Below the pieces are notes generated by a model. The model worked only from the letters and a program-made list of their open reading frames with translations. It was not told the DNA's origin and did no database searches. A DNA stretch of 64,000 nt from Lachnospiraceae bacterium M18-1 (GTDB lineage: Bacteria > Bacillota > Clostridia > Lachnospirales > Lachnospiraceae). The stretch lies in the NCBI GenBank assembly GCA_000403295.2, contig KE159605.1, forward strand, positions 676,168 through 740,167, given 5' to 3'. A program made the position numbers and the translations under genes. Of this stretch, positions 25,900-33,780 are shown one piece after another; the stretch's first letter is position 1; every line of letters begins with the position of its first letter.

Positions 25900-26050
25900 C
25901 AGGTTTCTGGACTTTTGTGATTCCCGCCCGTTTGGGATCTCTGATACGACCTGAACAAAGAGTTTCGCTTGCGAAACTCGCGCCTGCGGCGGTCGCATTG
26001 CGACATCTACCTCATACGCCGCACAGCGCTTTGCCATACTCTTTCATCAC
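25900..26050. repeat. Palindrome-rich intergenic element
   Basis: Contains GAGTTTCGC-TT-GCGAAACTC (25960-25979) and the short palindrome GTCGCATTGCGAC nearby. No T-run follows the main stem, so it is a poor terminator. The nested palindromes suggest a REP-like dispersed element; only this copy was recognised in the window. Confidence 0.4.
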
Positions 26051-26054
26051 TTCA

Positions 26055-27593
26055 TTAAAATCTTTTGATCTTCTTCGTGGTATTCTTTTCAAACTCCACG
26101 TCACGCACTTTCAGCTTAAATACCCGCTTATAGAGCGGAGCCGTCTTATTATACTCATCAATGATCTTCTGAAGCTCTCCCTCCAGATCTTTCATCCGCT
26201 TCTTCGATGCATATTCCAGATCCGGGAATATCTCAGCCTCGATCACGCCTTCGCTGTCCCGCACAAGCACTTCCTGTACCAGACGGTCTGCACCCAGCTT
26301 GTTCTCAATCTCTTCCGGAGATACGTTCTCGCCGTTCCGCGTAATGATCAGGTTTTTCTTTCGTCCGGTCAGGAACAGGAAACCATCCTCATCAATATAT
26401 CCCAGGTCGCCTGTTTTCAGCCATCCGTCCTCCAGAGTCTCTGCCGTTTCCTCAGGCATTTTATAATATCCCTGCATGACGCTGGTTCCTCTGACCCAGA
26501 TTTCCTCGTCCACGATCTTCGCCTCGCAGTTTGGCATGCATTTCCCGATGGAGCCGTCTTTCTTCGCGCTGTTGCAGTTAGTGCTGATGACCGGAGCACA
26601 CTCCGTCATGCCATACCCCTGCAGAATCGTGATGCCGTATTTTTTAAACAGGTCGATATAGGCCGGATTCAGATAAGCGCCTCCGCTGCATACCGTATGG
26701 AACTGCTTTCCAAATACCTTTGCCTTGATGAGCGAAGCCGGGATAAATGCAGCCTCTTCCAGCTTCTTTGCAAGAGTCTCCACCATCAGAGGCACCATCA
26801 GTATCATATTCGGCTCAAAAAGCTTGATATTTTTTGCAACCCGCAGCAGGGAATCGTTAATACAGATCACAACACCTATAGAAGTCCCTTTAAGGATATC
26901 CATACTCAGGCAATACGCATGGTGAATTGGCAGCACGGTCATAATGACCATTCCCGGCTCATACCCCATATCCTGCGCAGTGGCGTTCTCCGCAAGGTTT
27001 CTGTGGGTCAGCATAACCCCCTTGCTCTTTCCGGTTGTCCCGGACGTAAACATGATCGTAGCCAGATCCTCCGGCTTCGGTTCAAAGCCTGATCCTGCCG
27101 GAGCATTTGCAGCCAGATCCCATAGATGCAGCGCCCCCGGAACAGAAGTCTCCGTTTCCATAGCAATGATATGTTTCAGCTGCCGGCACTTCTCTGCCGC
27201 CATCTGAGCAACATTCGCCTTTGTCTCGTCAAAGATCAGCGCGGTGACATCTGCCCTGTCGATGAGTTCGCACAAATCCTCCGCCGGAAGGTTGGCATCC
27301 AGCGGTACTGCGACACTGCCGCCGTTCACGATGCCGTAGTAGGACGTGATCCAGGAATAGGAAGTTGCCCCTATAAGGGCGATATGCTTCCCCTGTTCTC
27401 CCAGTTCGGCCAGTGCCGAAGAAATATGCTCGCTGTCCTGCCGAAGCTGTGTATAGGTCTTTGCCTCTACCTTTGTTTTCTTTTTTCCTCCTTCGCCGGC
27501 ATCCTTTACTTTATATCGAACGGCATCCTGGGCGCCGTATGCTTCCTCAGCCTTTACAAGCAGTTCATAGATCGTACTCCTCAATTCGTTCAT
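26055..27593 (-). CDS. AMP-dependent acyl ligase (ANL superfamily)
   Basis: 512 aa. Adenylates a carboxylic acid and passes it to a thiol, probably on the carrier protein encoded just upstream, or to CoA. ANL core motifs: A3 TIMFTSGTTGKSKGVMLTH, A5 YGMTECAP, A7/A8 TGDLGYIDEDGFLFLTGRKKN...GENVSPEEIE and the C-terminal catalytic Lys in TTKKIKRF. ATG 27593 has AAGGAG upstream; a longer frame has no site. The closest relatives in style are long-chain acyl-CoA/ACP synthetases. It is the third gene of a condensation-enzyme/ACP/ligase set, so it likely loads the ACP. The substrate is unknown. Confidence 0.9.
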   Translation of the reverse strand: MNELRSTIYELLVKAEEAYGAQDAVRYKVKDAGEGGKKKTKVEAKTYTQLRQDSEHISSALAELGEQGKHIALIGATSYSWITSYYGIVNGGSVAVPLDANLPAEDLCELIDRADVTALIFDETKANVAQMAAEKCRQLKHIIAMETETSVPGALHLWDLAANAPAGSGFEPKPEDLATIMFTSGTTGKSKGVMLTHRNLAENATAQDMGYEPGMVIMTVLPIHHAYCLSMDILKGTSIGVVICINDSLLRVAKNIKLFEPNMILMVPLMVETLAKKLEEAAFIPASLIKAKVFGKQFHTVCSGGAYLNPAYIDLFKKYGITILQGYGMTECAPVISTNCNSAKKDGSIGKCMPNCEAKIVDEEIWVRGTSVMQGYYKMPEETAETLEDGWLKTGDLGYIDEDGFLFLTGRKKNLIITRNGENVSPEEIENKLGADRLVQEVLVRDSEGVIEAEIFPDLEYASKKRMKDLEGELQKIIDEYNKTAPLYKRVFKLKVRDVEFEKNTTKKIKRF

Positions 27594-27713
27594 ATTCTCT
27601 CTCCTTCTCACATAAGGAAATCCCCCACAGAAAACTGCAAAGCTCCATTGCTTAAATGCAGCGTAGTCTGCGGGGGATGTTGTCAGCATTTCATTTTTCC
27701 GCCCGCGTGAATC

Positions 27714-27938
27714 CTACACCAGTTCTGAAAGATAATCCACTGCTTCCTGTACGGTACGGATATTGACCACTTCTTCCTGATCGATCTCTACATCCATCTC
27801 ATCCTCGATCTCGCCGAGCATGCTCATGAAATCAAACGACGTAAACCCCAGGTCTTCGATAAAACGGGATTCCGGCTTGATGTCCTCCTTTTTTACTTCC
27901 ACATAATTTACAATAATCTCTGTCAACTGATCAAACAT
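27714..27938 (-). CDS. Stand-alone acyl carrier protein
   Basis: 74 aa, acidic four-helix carrier. The phosphopantetheine attachment serine is Ser34 in DLGFTSFDFM, where the usual D-S-L is T-S-F. The start MFDQLTEIIVNYVEVKKEDI and the later DEMDVEIDQEEVVNIRTVQEAV are typical of ACPs. ATG 27938 is preferred to upstream starts because AAGGA lies 8 nt before it. It is located between the condensation-enzyme and ligase genes and is probably their dedicated carrier rather than the fatty-acid synthase ACP. Confidence 0.92.
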   Translation of the reverse strand: MFDQLTEIIVNYVEVKKEDIKPESRFIEDLGFTSFDFMSMLGEIEDEMDVEIDQEEVVNIRTVQEAVDYLSELV

Positions 27939-28024
27939 TGTTCTCATCCTTTCTTTTTTACTGCTCAAAACAGCACACTGCACACCACTCTGCCGACGGT
28001 CTGAATAGCTCCTGTATTTTTACA

Positions 28025-29428
28025 CTACACTAGCTTGATGATATCCCCGATCTTCATGTTCGGCGTCTCAATTCCCTTGAACATGATCTTGCAGAAATAA
28101 TAATAAAAATATTCCAGTTCCTCTCTGGTATACGCCTTCGTCTGGTGCTCAAAGCTGAAATCCAGCCCGTTGTCATCCGGTCTGTGCATTACCGTGAGAT
28201 ACAGCCCGTCCGCATAATAACCGTTGCAGTATCTCTTGGTCTTGTACTTGATACCGCCTAAGTCTGTCAGCCCCTTTTCCCTCAGGGTTGCCGGCTGATA
28301 GGTAAGCGACATGCTTTCATATCCCATGCCGACGGGAGTTTTGTAAAACTCTTTTCGATATCCAAGATATTCTGTCGGATTGAAATTGACATATCGGAAC
28401 ACTTCATTCTGCCTGTCCCTTATCTCACAAATTCCTTCCAGAAATGTCTTGTCCTCTGGAATCACGGTTCTGAACGGGAAGCTGTGGATACGCGTCCCCC
28501 CTGACTTTTTCTCCTGAAGCGTCGCCCTGCGTGCATAAGCAACCTGCAAAGACACATCATCATTATGATTGATCTTCTGCAGGTAGGTACGGATTCCCAT
28601 CACGAGCAGACACTGCAGGGAAATGTGCTGCTGCTCGCAGAAGGACAGAAGTCTTGCCGTCGGCTCTTCCTCCAGATGAAAAATATCGATTGCCGCCGCA
28701 AAGCTGTCTGATCCGGTAGGCGCTGCCCTGAGGTTCGGATTACCGGTTGCCGCCCTCGCGTGTTCCAGCCTCTTCGGACCGGTGATGCCATTGTAAATAG
28801 GTTCTGACTCCTCAATGAGCTTATGGAAATATTCCCGGTCCCTGGTCTGAGCTTTGCTGCCGGCCTCATATGCAAAATCTTTTTCCAGCTGGGCAACGTA
28901 TGAACGCATATCCGCCGGATACGGAACTCCTTCAAAATTCGCATTGCAGTACAGCTCGATCACATCTTTCATAAAACCGATCAGTGACTGGGCGTCAAGA
29001 AATCTGTGGTCTCCCACAAGAAACATTCCCTCAAAACCGTCCGGTGTCTTAATGATCGTGACCTTGTTCATGGGCTCATCATCCTTATCAAAAGGAATCC
29101 GCGTCCATGCCGTCATCTCAGCCTCTGCCTCTTCCATGGTCTTTCCCGTAAAATCCACAAATTCAATCTCACGGTCTTCCTTGTCCGCAATATACTGATA
29201 CCATTCCTTCTCTTTCTTGTCATATACCAGCCGCGCACGCATAGATTCGCACCGCTCATATGCTTTATAGATGGCCTTTCTCAGTTCATCTACATTCAGT
29301 TCAAACTCAATCGTCAGGCTTGTGCCCACATTCAGGATTTCTTTTCCCGGACAATACTCGGAATAATAATTGTGGAATTTCTGTGCTACTGTCAGTGGAT
29401 ACGTCTTATAACCTTTTCTTGTTTTCAT
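28025..29428 (-). CDS. Stand-alone condensation-domain-like acyltransferase
   Basis: 467 aa covering one complete condensation-fold enzyme (chloramphenicol acetyltransferase/NRPS C-domain superfamily). The active-site HHxxxDG appears as DHRFLDA (140-146). The second, catalytic His (141) and the Asp (145) are kept, the first His is Asp and the Gly is Ala. The latch-like C-terminal half has FPFRTVIPEDKTFLEG and FSFEHQTKAYTREELEYFYYYF. Together with the adjacent ACP and ligase it forms a split, non-modular acyl-transfer system that could make an amide or ester. The acceptor is unknown. Confidence 0.82.
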   Translation of the reverse strand: MKTRKGYKTYPLTVAQKFHNYYSEYCPGKEILNVGTSLTIEFELNVDELRKAIYKAYERCESMRARLVYDKKEKEWYQYIADKEDREIEFVDFTGKTMEEAEAEMTAWTRIPFDKDDEPMNKVTIIKTPDGFEGMFLVGDHRFLDAQSLIGFMKDVIELYCNANFEGVPYPADMRSYVAQLEKDFAYEAGSKAQTRDREYFHKLIEESEPIYNGITGPKRLEHARAATGNPNLRAAPTGSDSFAAAIDIFHLEEEPTARLLSFCEQQHISLQCLLVMGIRTYLQKINHNDDVSLQVAYARRATLQEKKSGGTRIHSFPFRTVIPEDKTFLEGICEIRDRQNEVFRYVNFNPTEYLGYRKEFYKTPVGMGYESMSLTYQPATLREKGLTDLGGIKYKTKRYCNGYYADGLYLTVMHRPDDNGLDFSFEHQTKAYTREELEYFYYYFCKIMFKGIETPNMKIGDIIKLV

Positions 29429-29560
29429 TCTATTTTTAATCCTTTCACGTTCAAAAACGTCAATTACTCCCGCTCAGATCGAATGCATCAGAACCACGGC
29501 TGCAAATCATCTGTAAAGCGAAATCTTGTAACACGATCGTCAAGGCTGGCCGCAAATGCA

Positions 29561-30553
29561 TCACTGCATGATCTCTTCCGCAAATTCAGTCAGTGCCTTT
29601 TCGTAAGTCTCCATATCCTTATAATAGCTTTCAGCATGGGCCGCTCCCTCGATGATCAGCTTACGCTTCGGAGAACGGCAATTATCATAGATCTCATGAC
29701 ACATACTGCATGGTACAAACGTATCTGCCGAACCATGGATAAAGAGAATCGGAACCTTTGCCTTCTGGACTTCATATTTTGCATTGCACTCATCCATGCC
29801 GTAGCCCGCAAGCTTTCTGTTCAGCAGATCCGCACCCTGGATTGCCGGAAATGCCGGTAAGTGGTACATATGGTTCAGCACATAAGTGAATACCTCTTTG
29901 GGTGAGGTAAATCCACAGTCAGAAACAATCCCTTTGACATTGGCCGGCAGTTCCAGGCCGCTGGTCATCAGCACCGTAGCGCCTCCCATAGAAGTGCCGT
30001 GAAGCATGATCTCCACATCCTGCCCCATCTCGTGGATCAGCCAGTTGATCCAGCCCAGGGCATCCTGCCGGTCCAGGCATCCAAAGCCGATATAGTCTCC
30101 CTCGCTTTCTCCGTGGGCTCTTGCGTCCGGCATCAGCATAGCATAACCACGTTTCAGAAAATAATCTGCAATGGCCACATGATTGCTGAGCCCTTCCCCC
30201 GTGTAACCATGAAAGCAGATCACCGCCTTCTTTGCGCCGGAAGTATTCTCTTCTCCGTCTTCTGTCCCTCCTGTGCTTTCTGCATGTGAAAGCGCCGGAA
30301 AATATGTACCGTGGAGCTTCAGTCCGTCAAATGATGTGATTGATACGTCCCGGTGTGTCTGCGCCAGCACGAACCCTTTTCTCTCTTCCATGAGCGGATA
30401 ATATTTCGACCAGTCCGTACCTGACATCTTGATGGTCCTGTCGGTCTTTGCGTTTCCGCGCTTCATGGTCCGATTATAAAAATATACGGTTTCTCCGATT
30501 CCTGCCGTAGCAAGGATTCCTGCCGCTGCTACAATGTTTTTCAATGCTCCCAA
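29561..30553 (-). CDS. Membrane-anchored alpha/beta hydrolase
   Basis: 330 aa. The N-terminal hydrophobic helix (about 3-25) is likely an uncleaved anchor. The hydrolase fold has the HGYTGEG oxyanion region, nucleophile Ser188 in LHGTSMGG, Asp277 in HGSADTFVP and His306 in EGAAHAES. It resembles the YqkD/BAAT-like extended hydrolases. It lies between the SCP2-like gene and the condensation gene, all on one strand, so it may release or remodel the product of the pathway. An independent esterase role is possible. Confidence 0.88.
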   Translation of the reverse strand: MGALKNIVAAAGILATAGIGETVYFYNRTMKRGNAKTDRTIKMSGTDWSKYYPLMEERKGFVLAQTHRDVSITSFDGLKLHGTYFPALSHAESTGGTEDGEENTSGAKKAVICFHGYTGEGLSNHVAIADYFLKRGYAMLMPDARAHGESEGDYIGFGCLDRQDALGWINWLIHEMGQDVEIMLHGTSMGGATVLMTSGLELPANVKGIVSDCGFTSPKEVFTYVLNHMYHLPAFPAIQGADLLNRKLAGYGMDECNAKYEVQKAKVPILFIHGSADTFVPCSMCHEIYDNCRSPKRKLIIEGAAHAESYYKDMETYEKALTEFAEEIMQ

Positions 30554-30670
30554 TGTTTCATCATCCTCTTTCTGCCTTTTCCCCGACAGGCCCGCCGTTC
30601 TGTTTGCACACGCCTCTGTGCGTACTGCTGTCAGCGGCTGACGCCACAGGGATTACTTTTTTAGTGATTG

Positions 30671-31114
30671 TCAGCTGTTCTTCTTCGTCTCCTTCGCTGC
30701 CGCCTTTTTGGCTACAGTTTTTACGACCTTGTTTACCACCTTGTCGGCAGCCTTTTTCGCGATGCTCTTTTCCTGAACCGCCCCCTTTTTCAGTTCAATG
30801 ATCTCCTTTAACCGGAGCGCCTTCTCAATGTTACCTTCTACCCGAAGCTTCTGCTCGGTAAATGCTGCGATGGGATCCATCTCTCCGTCAGCGATCTTGA
30901 GAAGCACCTCTGCCGAGCAGATGAACATTGCATCTCTGTCGTAATACTCATACGGCTCCACATAAAGCACGCCGTCCTTTACCTCCACGTAAAAAGCCCC
31001 GCCGGCTTCTTCATCTTCAATGTTAAACTGGAATGCAAGATGCTCGTGTATATCGCTGACATCCGCTCCCATAAATTTCCCCTTGATCTCATAAAATAAT
31101 TCTGCGTAAGTCAT
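30671..31114 (-). CDS. SCP2-like sterol/lipid-binding protein with Lys-rich tail
   Basis: 147 aa. The first ~108 residues fit an SCP2 fold, a hydrophobic-pocket lipid carrier (HLAFQFNIEDEEAGGAFYVEV, ICSAEVLLKIADGEMDPIAAF, LRVEGNIEKALRLKEII). The last ~39 residues are an Ala/Lys-rich amphipathic tail (KKAADKVVNKVVKTVAKKAA), which may bind membrane surfaces or acidic partners. ATG 31114 has AGGAGG 6 nt upstream. It is the first gene after the twin-operator promoter, so it leads the regulated acyl-transfer operon. Confidence 0.85.
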   Translation of the reverse strand: MTYAELFYEIKGKFMGADVSDIHEHLAFQFNIEDEEAGGAFYVEVKDGVLYVEPYEYYDRDAMFICSAEVLLKIADGEMDPIAAFTEQKLRVEGNIEKALRLKEIIELKKGAVQEKSIAKKAADKVVNKVVKTVAKKAAAKETKKNS

Positions 31115-31223
31115 CCTTTTCCTCCTTGATTTCCCACAGTACCTGCTGCAATCCGCCTGCCAGAAGGGTTCTTCCGATGGACGGATCATATCATGGCCTG
31201 AAAAAGCCAGTTCTATAAAATGC

Positions 31224-31284
31224 AATCGACCAACGGTCGAATTGATTTAAGTAAACATTACCACATCCTTCGACCGTTGGTCAA
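31224..31284 (-). promoter_or_regulatory. Promoter with two TetR-type palindromic operators
   Basis: Minus-strand promoter TTGACC (31279-31284), an 18-bp spacer and TAATGT with extended TG (31255-31260). Operator 1, TCGACC-AAC-GGTCGA (31226-31240), is a perfect 6-bp-arm palindrome at about +8 to +22. Operator 2, TCGACC-GTT-GGTCAA (31270-31284), overlaps the -35 box. The two are reverse complements apart from one end base and have centres 44 bp apart. The GACCNNNGGTC core is typical of TetR-family sites. No TetR gene is in the window. Confidence 0.75.
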
Positions 31285-31349
31285 CTATATTTTTGTCCAA
31301 TTTAAAGGGAATTTTTCTATGTTTTTTGTTGAATTATTCCGTTACCTGC

Positions 31350-31664
31350 TTACAGATTCTTCCATACCTCCTGGATATCCTCCATCTCCACCTGCTTCTC
31401 AATCTGGTTCACGATCTGATCGCTGCTCACACTGGCGATCTGAGCCTGACTGGAATCCATCCAGACATAACAGATAAAGCACAATATCCCCAGGGTCAGG
31501 CGGAAAAGAAAGGAATCCTTTGAGTATGTATCATCCTGGTCGTCATATAATTCATGATAAATATTCCCATATCTTGGGTGGACTGCGGGTATAAAGTGGT
31601 TTTCATCATACCGCTTTCTTGTCTGCCGCAGAAGCTCCCTGCGGCGTGCCTCCGAATCGTTCAT
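31350..31664 (-). CDS. Unknown single-span membrane protein
   Basis: 104 aa. The N-terminal half is hydrophilic and charged (NDSEARRRELLRQTRKRYDEN), a single hydrophobic segment lies at about residues 53-70 (FRLTLGILCFICYVWM), and a short outside tail ends in IEKQVEMEDIQEVWKNL. ATG 31664 has AAGGAAG upstream. No family recognised. It lies between the histidine operon and the twin-operator promoter, on the same strand as both. Confidence 0.65.
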   Translation of the reverse strand: MNDSEARRRELLRQTRKRYDENHFIPAVHPRYGNIYHELYDDQDDTYSKDSFLFRLTLGILCFICYVWMDSSQAQIASVSSDQIVNQIEKQVEMEDIQEVWKNL

Positions 31665-31821
31665 AGCAGACTTCCTTTCCAGTTTCGATCATCCTCTCCG
31701 GGCGGCTCCAAAACTGTGCGGCCAGCTCTGATTATGACCGCACAATTCCCACCGTTTCTCACTGCCGGCGGATACTTATATCGAATATATATGTACAATC
31801 CTGCCCTTTTAGAACTTTCCC

Positions 31822-31843
31822 GCTAAAACGGCAGAAACTGCCA
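31822..31843 (-). terminator. Weak terminator after the histidine operon
   Basis: Minus strand: TGGCAG-TTT-CTGCCG stem followed by TTTTAG, just past the stop at 31850. A second stem, TGTGCGG / CCGCACA, lies at about 31714-31745 without a strong T-run. Confidence 0.4.
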
Positions 31844-31849
31844 GGCCGC

Positions 31850-33133
31850 TTACCGGTCTGACAGTTCCTTTGTAATGTCTTCCCATGTGATCCCCCGTTC
31901 CACCATCAATACCATCAGGTGGTACATAAAATCCGAGACCTCGTATTTGATCTCTTCCGGATTGGGATTTTTAGAGGCAATGACGATCTCCGTCGCTTCC
32001 TCTCCCACTTTTTTCAATATCTTATCGATCCCCTTCTCAAACAGATAATTGGTATAGGATCCTTCCTTTGGATTCTGTTTGCGGTCTACGATCGTCTTAT
32101 ACACAGACTCGAACACCTGGAGGGGATTCTTGGCATCAAAATCATTTCCCGCAATGGGCTGGAAAAAGCAGGTCCGGTTCCCGGTATGGCAGGCCGCGCC
32201 TATCTGCTCCACCTTTGCCAGCAGCGTGTCCTTGTCGCAGTCCACCGTCAGCATCTTCACATACTGGTAATGTCCGGAGGTCTCCCCCTTCACCCAGCGC
32301 TCCTGGCGGCTTCTGCTGTAGTAGGTCATCTTCCCGGTCTTGATGGTATGCTCAAACGCGTCCTCGTCCATATATGCCATCATGAGCACTTCATTGGTCT
32401 TATAATCCTGGACGATCACCGGGATGAGCCCTTCGGAATTTAATTTAAACTCCGCAAAATCCATGATGCTCTCGAAGGAGGTCATCCGGATCCCTTCTTC
32501 CAGACAGACATTTTTAAAAGCGTCAAAATCCATGTCCTTCTGGCTGATGAAAAGGCCGGAAACTCCCTTGACCCCGTCAGATTTCAGGATTTTTAAGATC
32601 TCGCTCTGCTCCATGGTGTCCGTCACGACCACACAGGGGATTTCCGTAATATTTACAACGGAATTAAGATCCAGCCTGTGCATGAATATCATCTCCGTAG
32701 AAAACTCCTCAATCTGATGCTGGTGCTTGAACAGCGCGTCAAAATCGTTCAGCGAAACCGCGATCCGTTCCTTTCCGTACCGCAGCGCCGCCTCCTCCAA
32801 AAGCTTTAAAGTTCCCGGCTTAGACAGGTTCAAAAGAGCCCGCTTCGCACCCGCGTACAAAATCTTCTTCACATCCTCCTGACGGCGGATATTGCCGCCT
32901 GCCACCATAGGGATGCTGATGACCCGGTTGATCTTTTTCATCAGGTCGATCGCTTCTTCATGGTTTTCATCGGAATTGGACAGATCGAATACGATCAGTT
33001 CATCTGCCCCCCGCTCACCGTAATGCTTTGCAAGGGAAACCACGTCATCCGATACTACGGTTTTATCGTCAAACCACCGGACGGCCTTGGCGCCGTCAAT
33101 CAGAATGCATGGTGTTAATCGTTTATAACTCAT
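31850..33133 (-). CDS. hisIE: HisIE with an N-terminal degenerate HisF-like domain
   Basis: 427 aa, three domains. Residues 1-~215 look like a (beta/alpha)8 HisF/HisA barrel (MSYKRLTPCILIDG, HYGERGADELIVFDLS, PMVAGGNIRRQEDV). The catalytic Asp of HisF (position 11) is Leu, the second catalytic Asp position reads Asn, and the C-terminal phosphate loop is missing. Residues ~230-330 are phosphoribosyl-AMP cyclohydrolase (HisI; VDCD with Cys299, ACHTG with Cys315, Cys322). Residues ~340-427 are phosphoribosyl-ATP pyrophosphatase (HisE; KVGEEATE). So it performs steps 2 and 3 of histidine synthesis, with a barrel likely kept for structure or regulation. ATG 33133 has AAAGGAG upstream. Last gene of the operon. 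Confidence 0.9.
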   Translation of the reverse strand: MSYKRLTPCILIDGAKAVRWFDDKTVVSDDVVSLAKHYGERGADELIVFDLSNSDENHEEAIDLMKKINRVISIPMVAGGNIRRQEDVKKILYAGAKRALLNLSKPGTLKLLEEAALRYGKERIAVSLNDFDALFKHQHQIEEFSTEMIFMHRLDLNSVVNITEIPCVVVTDTMEQSEILKILKSDGVKGVSGLFISQKDMDFDAFKNVCLEEGIRMTSFESIMDFAEFKLNSEGLIPVIVQDYKTNEVLMMAYMDEDAFEHTIKTGKMTYYSRSRQERWVKGETSGHYQYVKMLTVDCDKDTLLAKVEQIGAACHTGNRTCFFQPIAGNDFDAKNPLQVFESVYKTIVDRKQNPKEGSYTNYLFEKGIDKILKKVGEEATEIVIASKNPNPEEIKYEVSDFMYHLMVLMVERGITWEDITKELSDR

Positions 33134-33189
33134 TCTGTTTTCTCCTTTATACCTTATAAACGGCCGTGCGGCCATAATGTGAAAGGTTT

Positions 33190-33780
33190 TTACAAGCTGC
33201 CCTTCGTAGACCAGACGCCCTGCATTCTGGACTCTGCCATGGTGGCTGCGTCCAGTGTCTTTCCGAATGCCTTGAACATTGCTTCTGCCATATGATGGTT
33301 ATTTCCGGCATCTAAAATTTTCAGATGCAGGTTCATGGCCGCGCTGTAGGAAACGGCATAAAAGAACTCCCGGACCATCTCGGTATCCAGTCCCCCAAGC
33401 CGTTGTACCGTAAATTCCGCGTCATATTTGAAGTACGGACGGCCGCACAAATCCACGGCACAGAGAGCAAGGACCTCATCCATCGGCAGGATAAAGCTCC
33501 CGTAACGTTTGATCCCCGCCTTATCCCCCAGTGCATCGGCAATGGCCTGTCCCAGTACGATCCCGGTGTCCTCCACTGTATGATGGCAGTCCACCTCCAG
33601 ATCCCCCTTCACATCCACGTCCAGGTCAAACAGCCCGTGCCGCGCGAATCCGTGAAGCATATGGTCAAAAAACGGGATCCCGGTATTGATCCGGTTCTTC
33701 CCCTGTCCGTCCAGATTGATCGACAGCGAAATTTCCGTTTCCTTTGTTTTCCTCATACATCTTCCAATCCGCTCTGTCAT
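33190..33780 (-). CDS. hisB: Imidazoleglycerol-phosphate dehydratase
   Basis: Mn2+-dependent dehydration of imidazole glycerol phosphate, step 6 of histidine synthesis. 196 aa, the single-function form without the phosphatase domain. The metal-binding repeats FFDHMLHGFARHG, DCHHTVEDTGIVLG and NNHHMAEAMFKAFG are intact. The ATG at 33780 overlaps the hisD stop (ATGA), with AGGAGG 7 nt upstream, so it is translationally coupled. Confidence 0.96.
   Translation of the reverse strand: MTERIGRCMRKTKETEISLSINLDGQGKNRINTGIPFFDHMLHGFARHGLFDLDVDVKGDLEVDCHHTVEDTGIVLGQAIADALGDKAGIKRYGSFILPMDEVLALCAVDLCGRPYFKYDAEFTVQRLGGLDTEMVREFFYAVSYSAAMNLHLKILDAGNNHHMAEAMFKAFGKTLDAATMAESRMQGVWSTKGSL

Noticed and set aside
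25917..27092. 391-codon plus-strand open frame
   Set aside because: Shadow of the AMP ligase gene on the other strand; no motif support.
31600..31850. TetR regulator gene near the twin operators
   Set aside because: Neither strand around the operators codes for a helix-turn-helix protein; the 104-aa product there is a single-span membrane protein.
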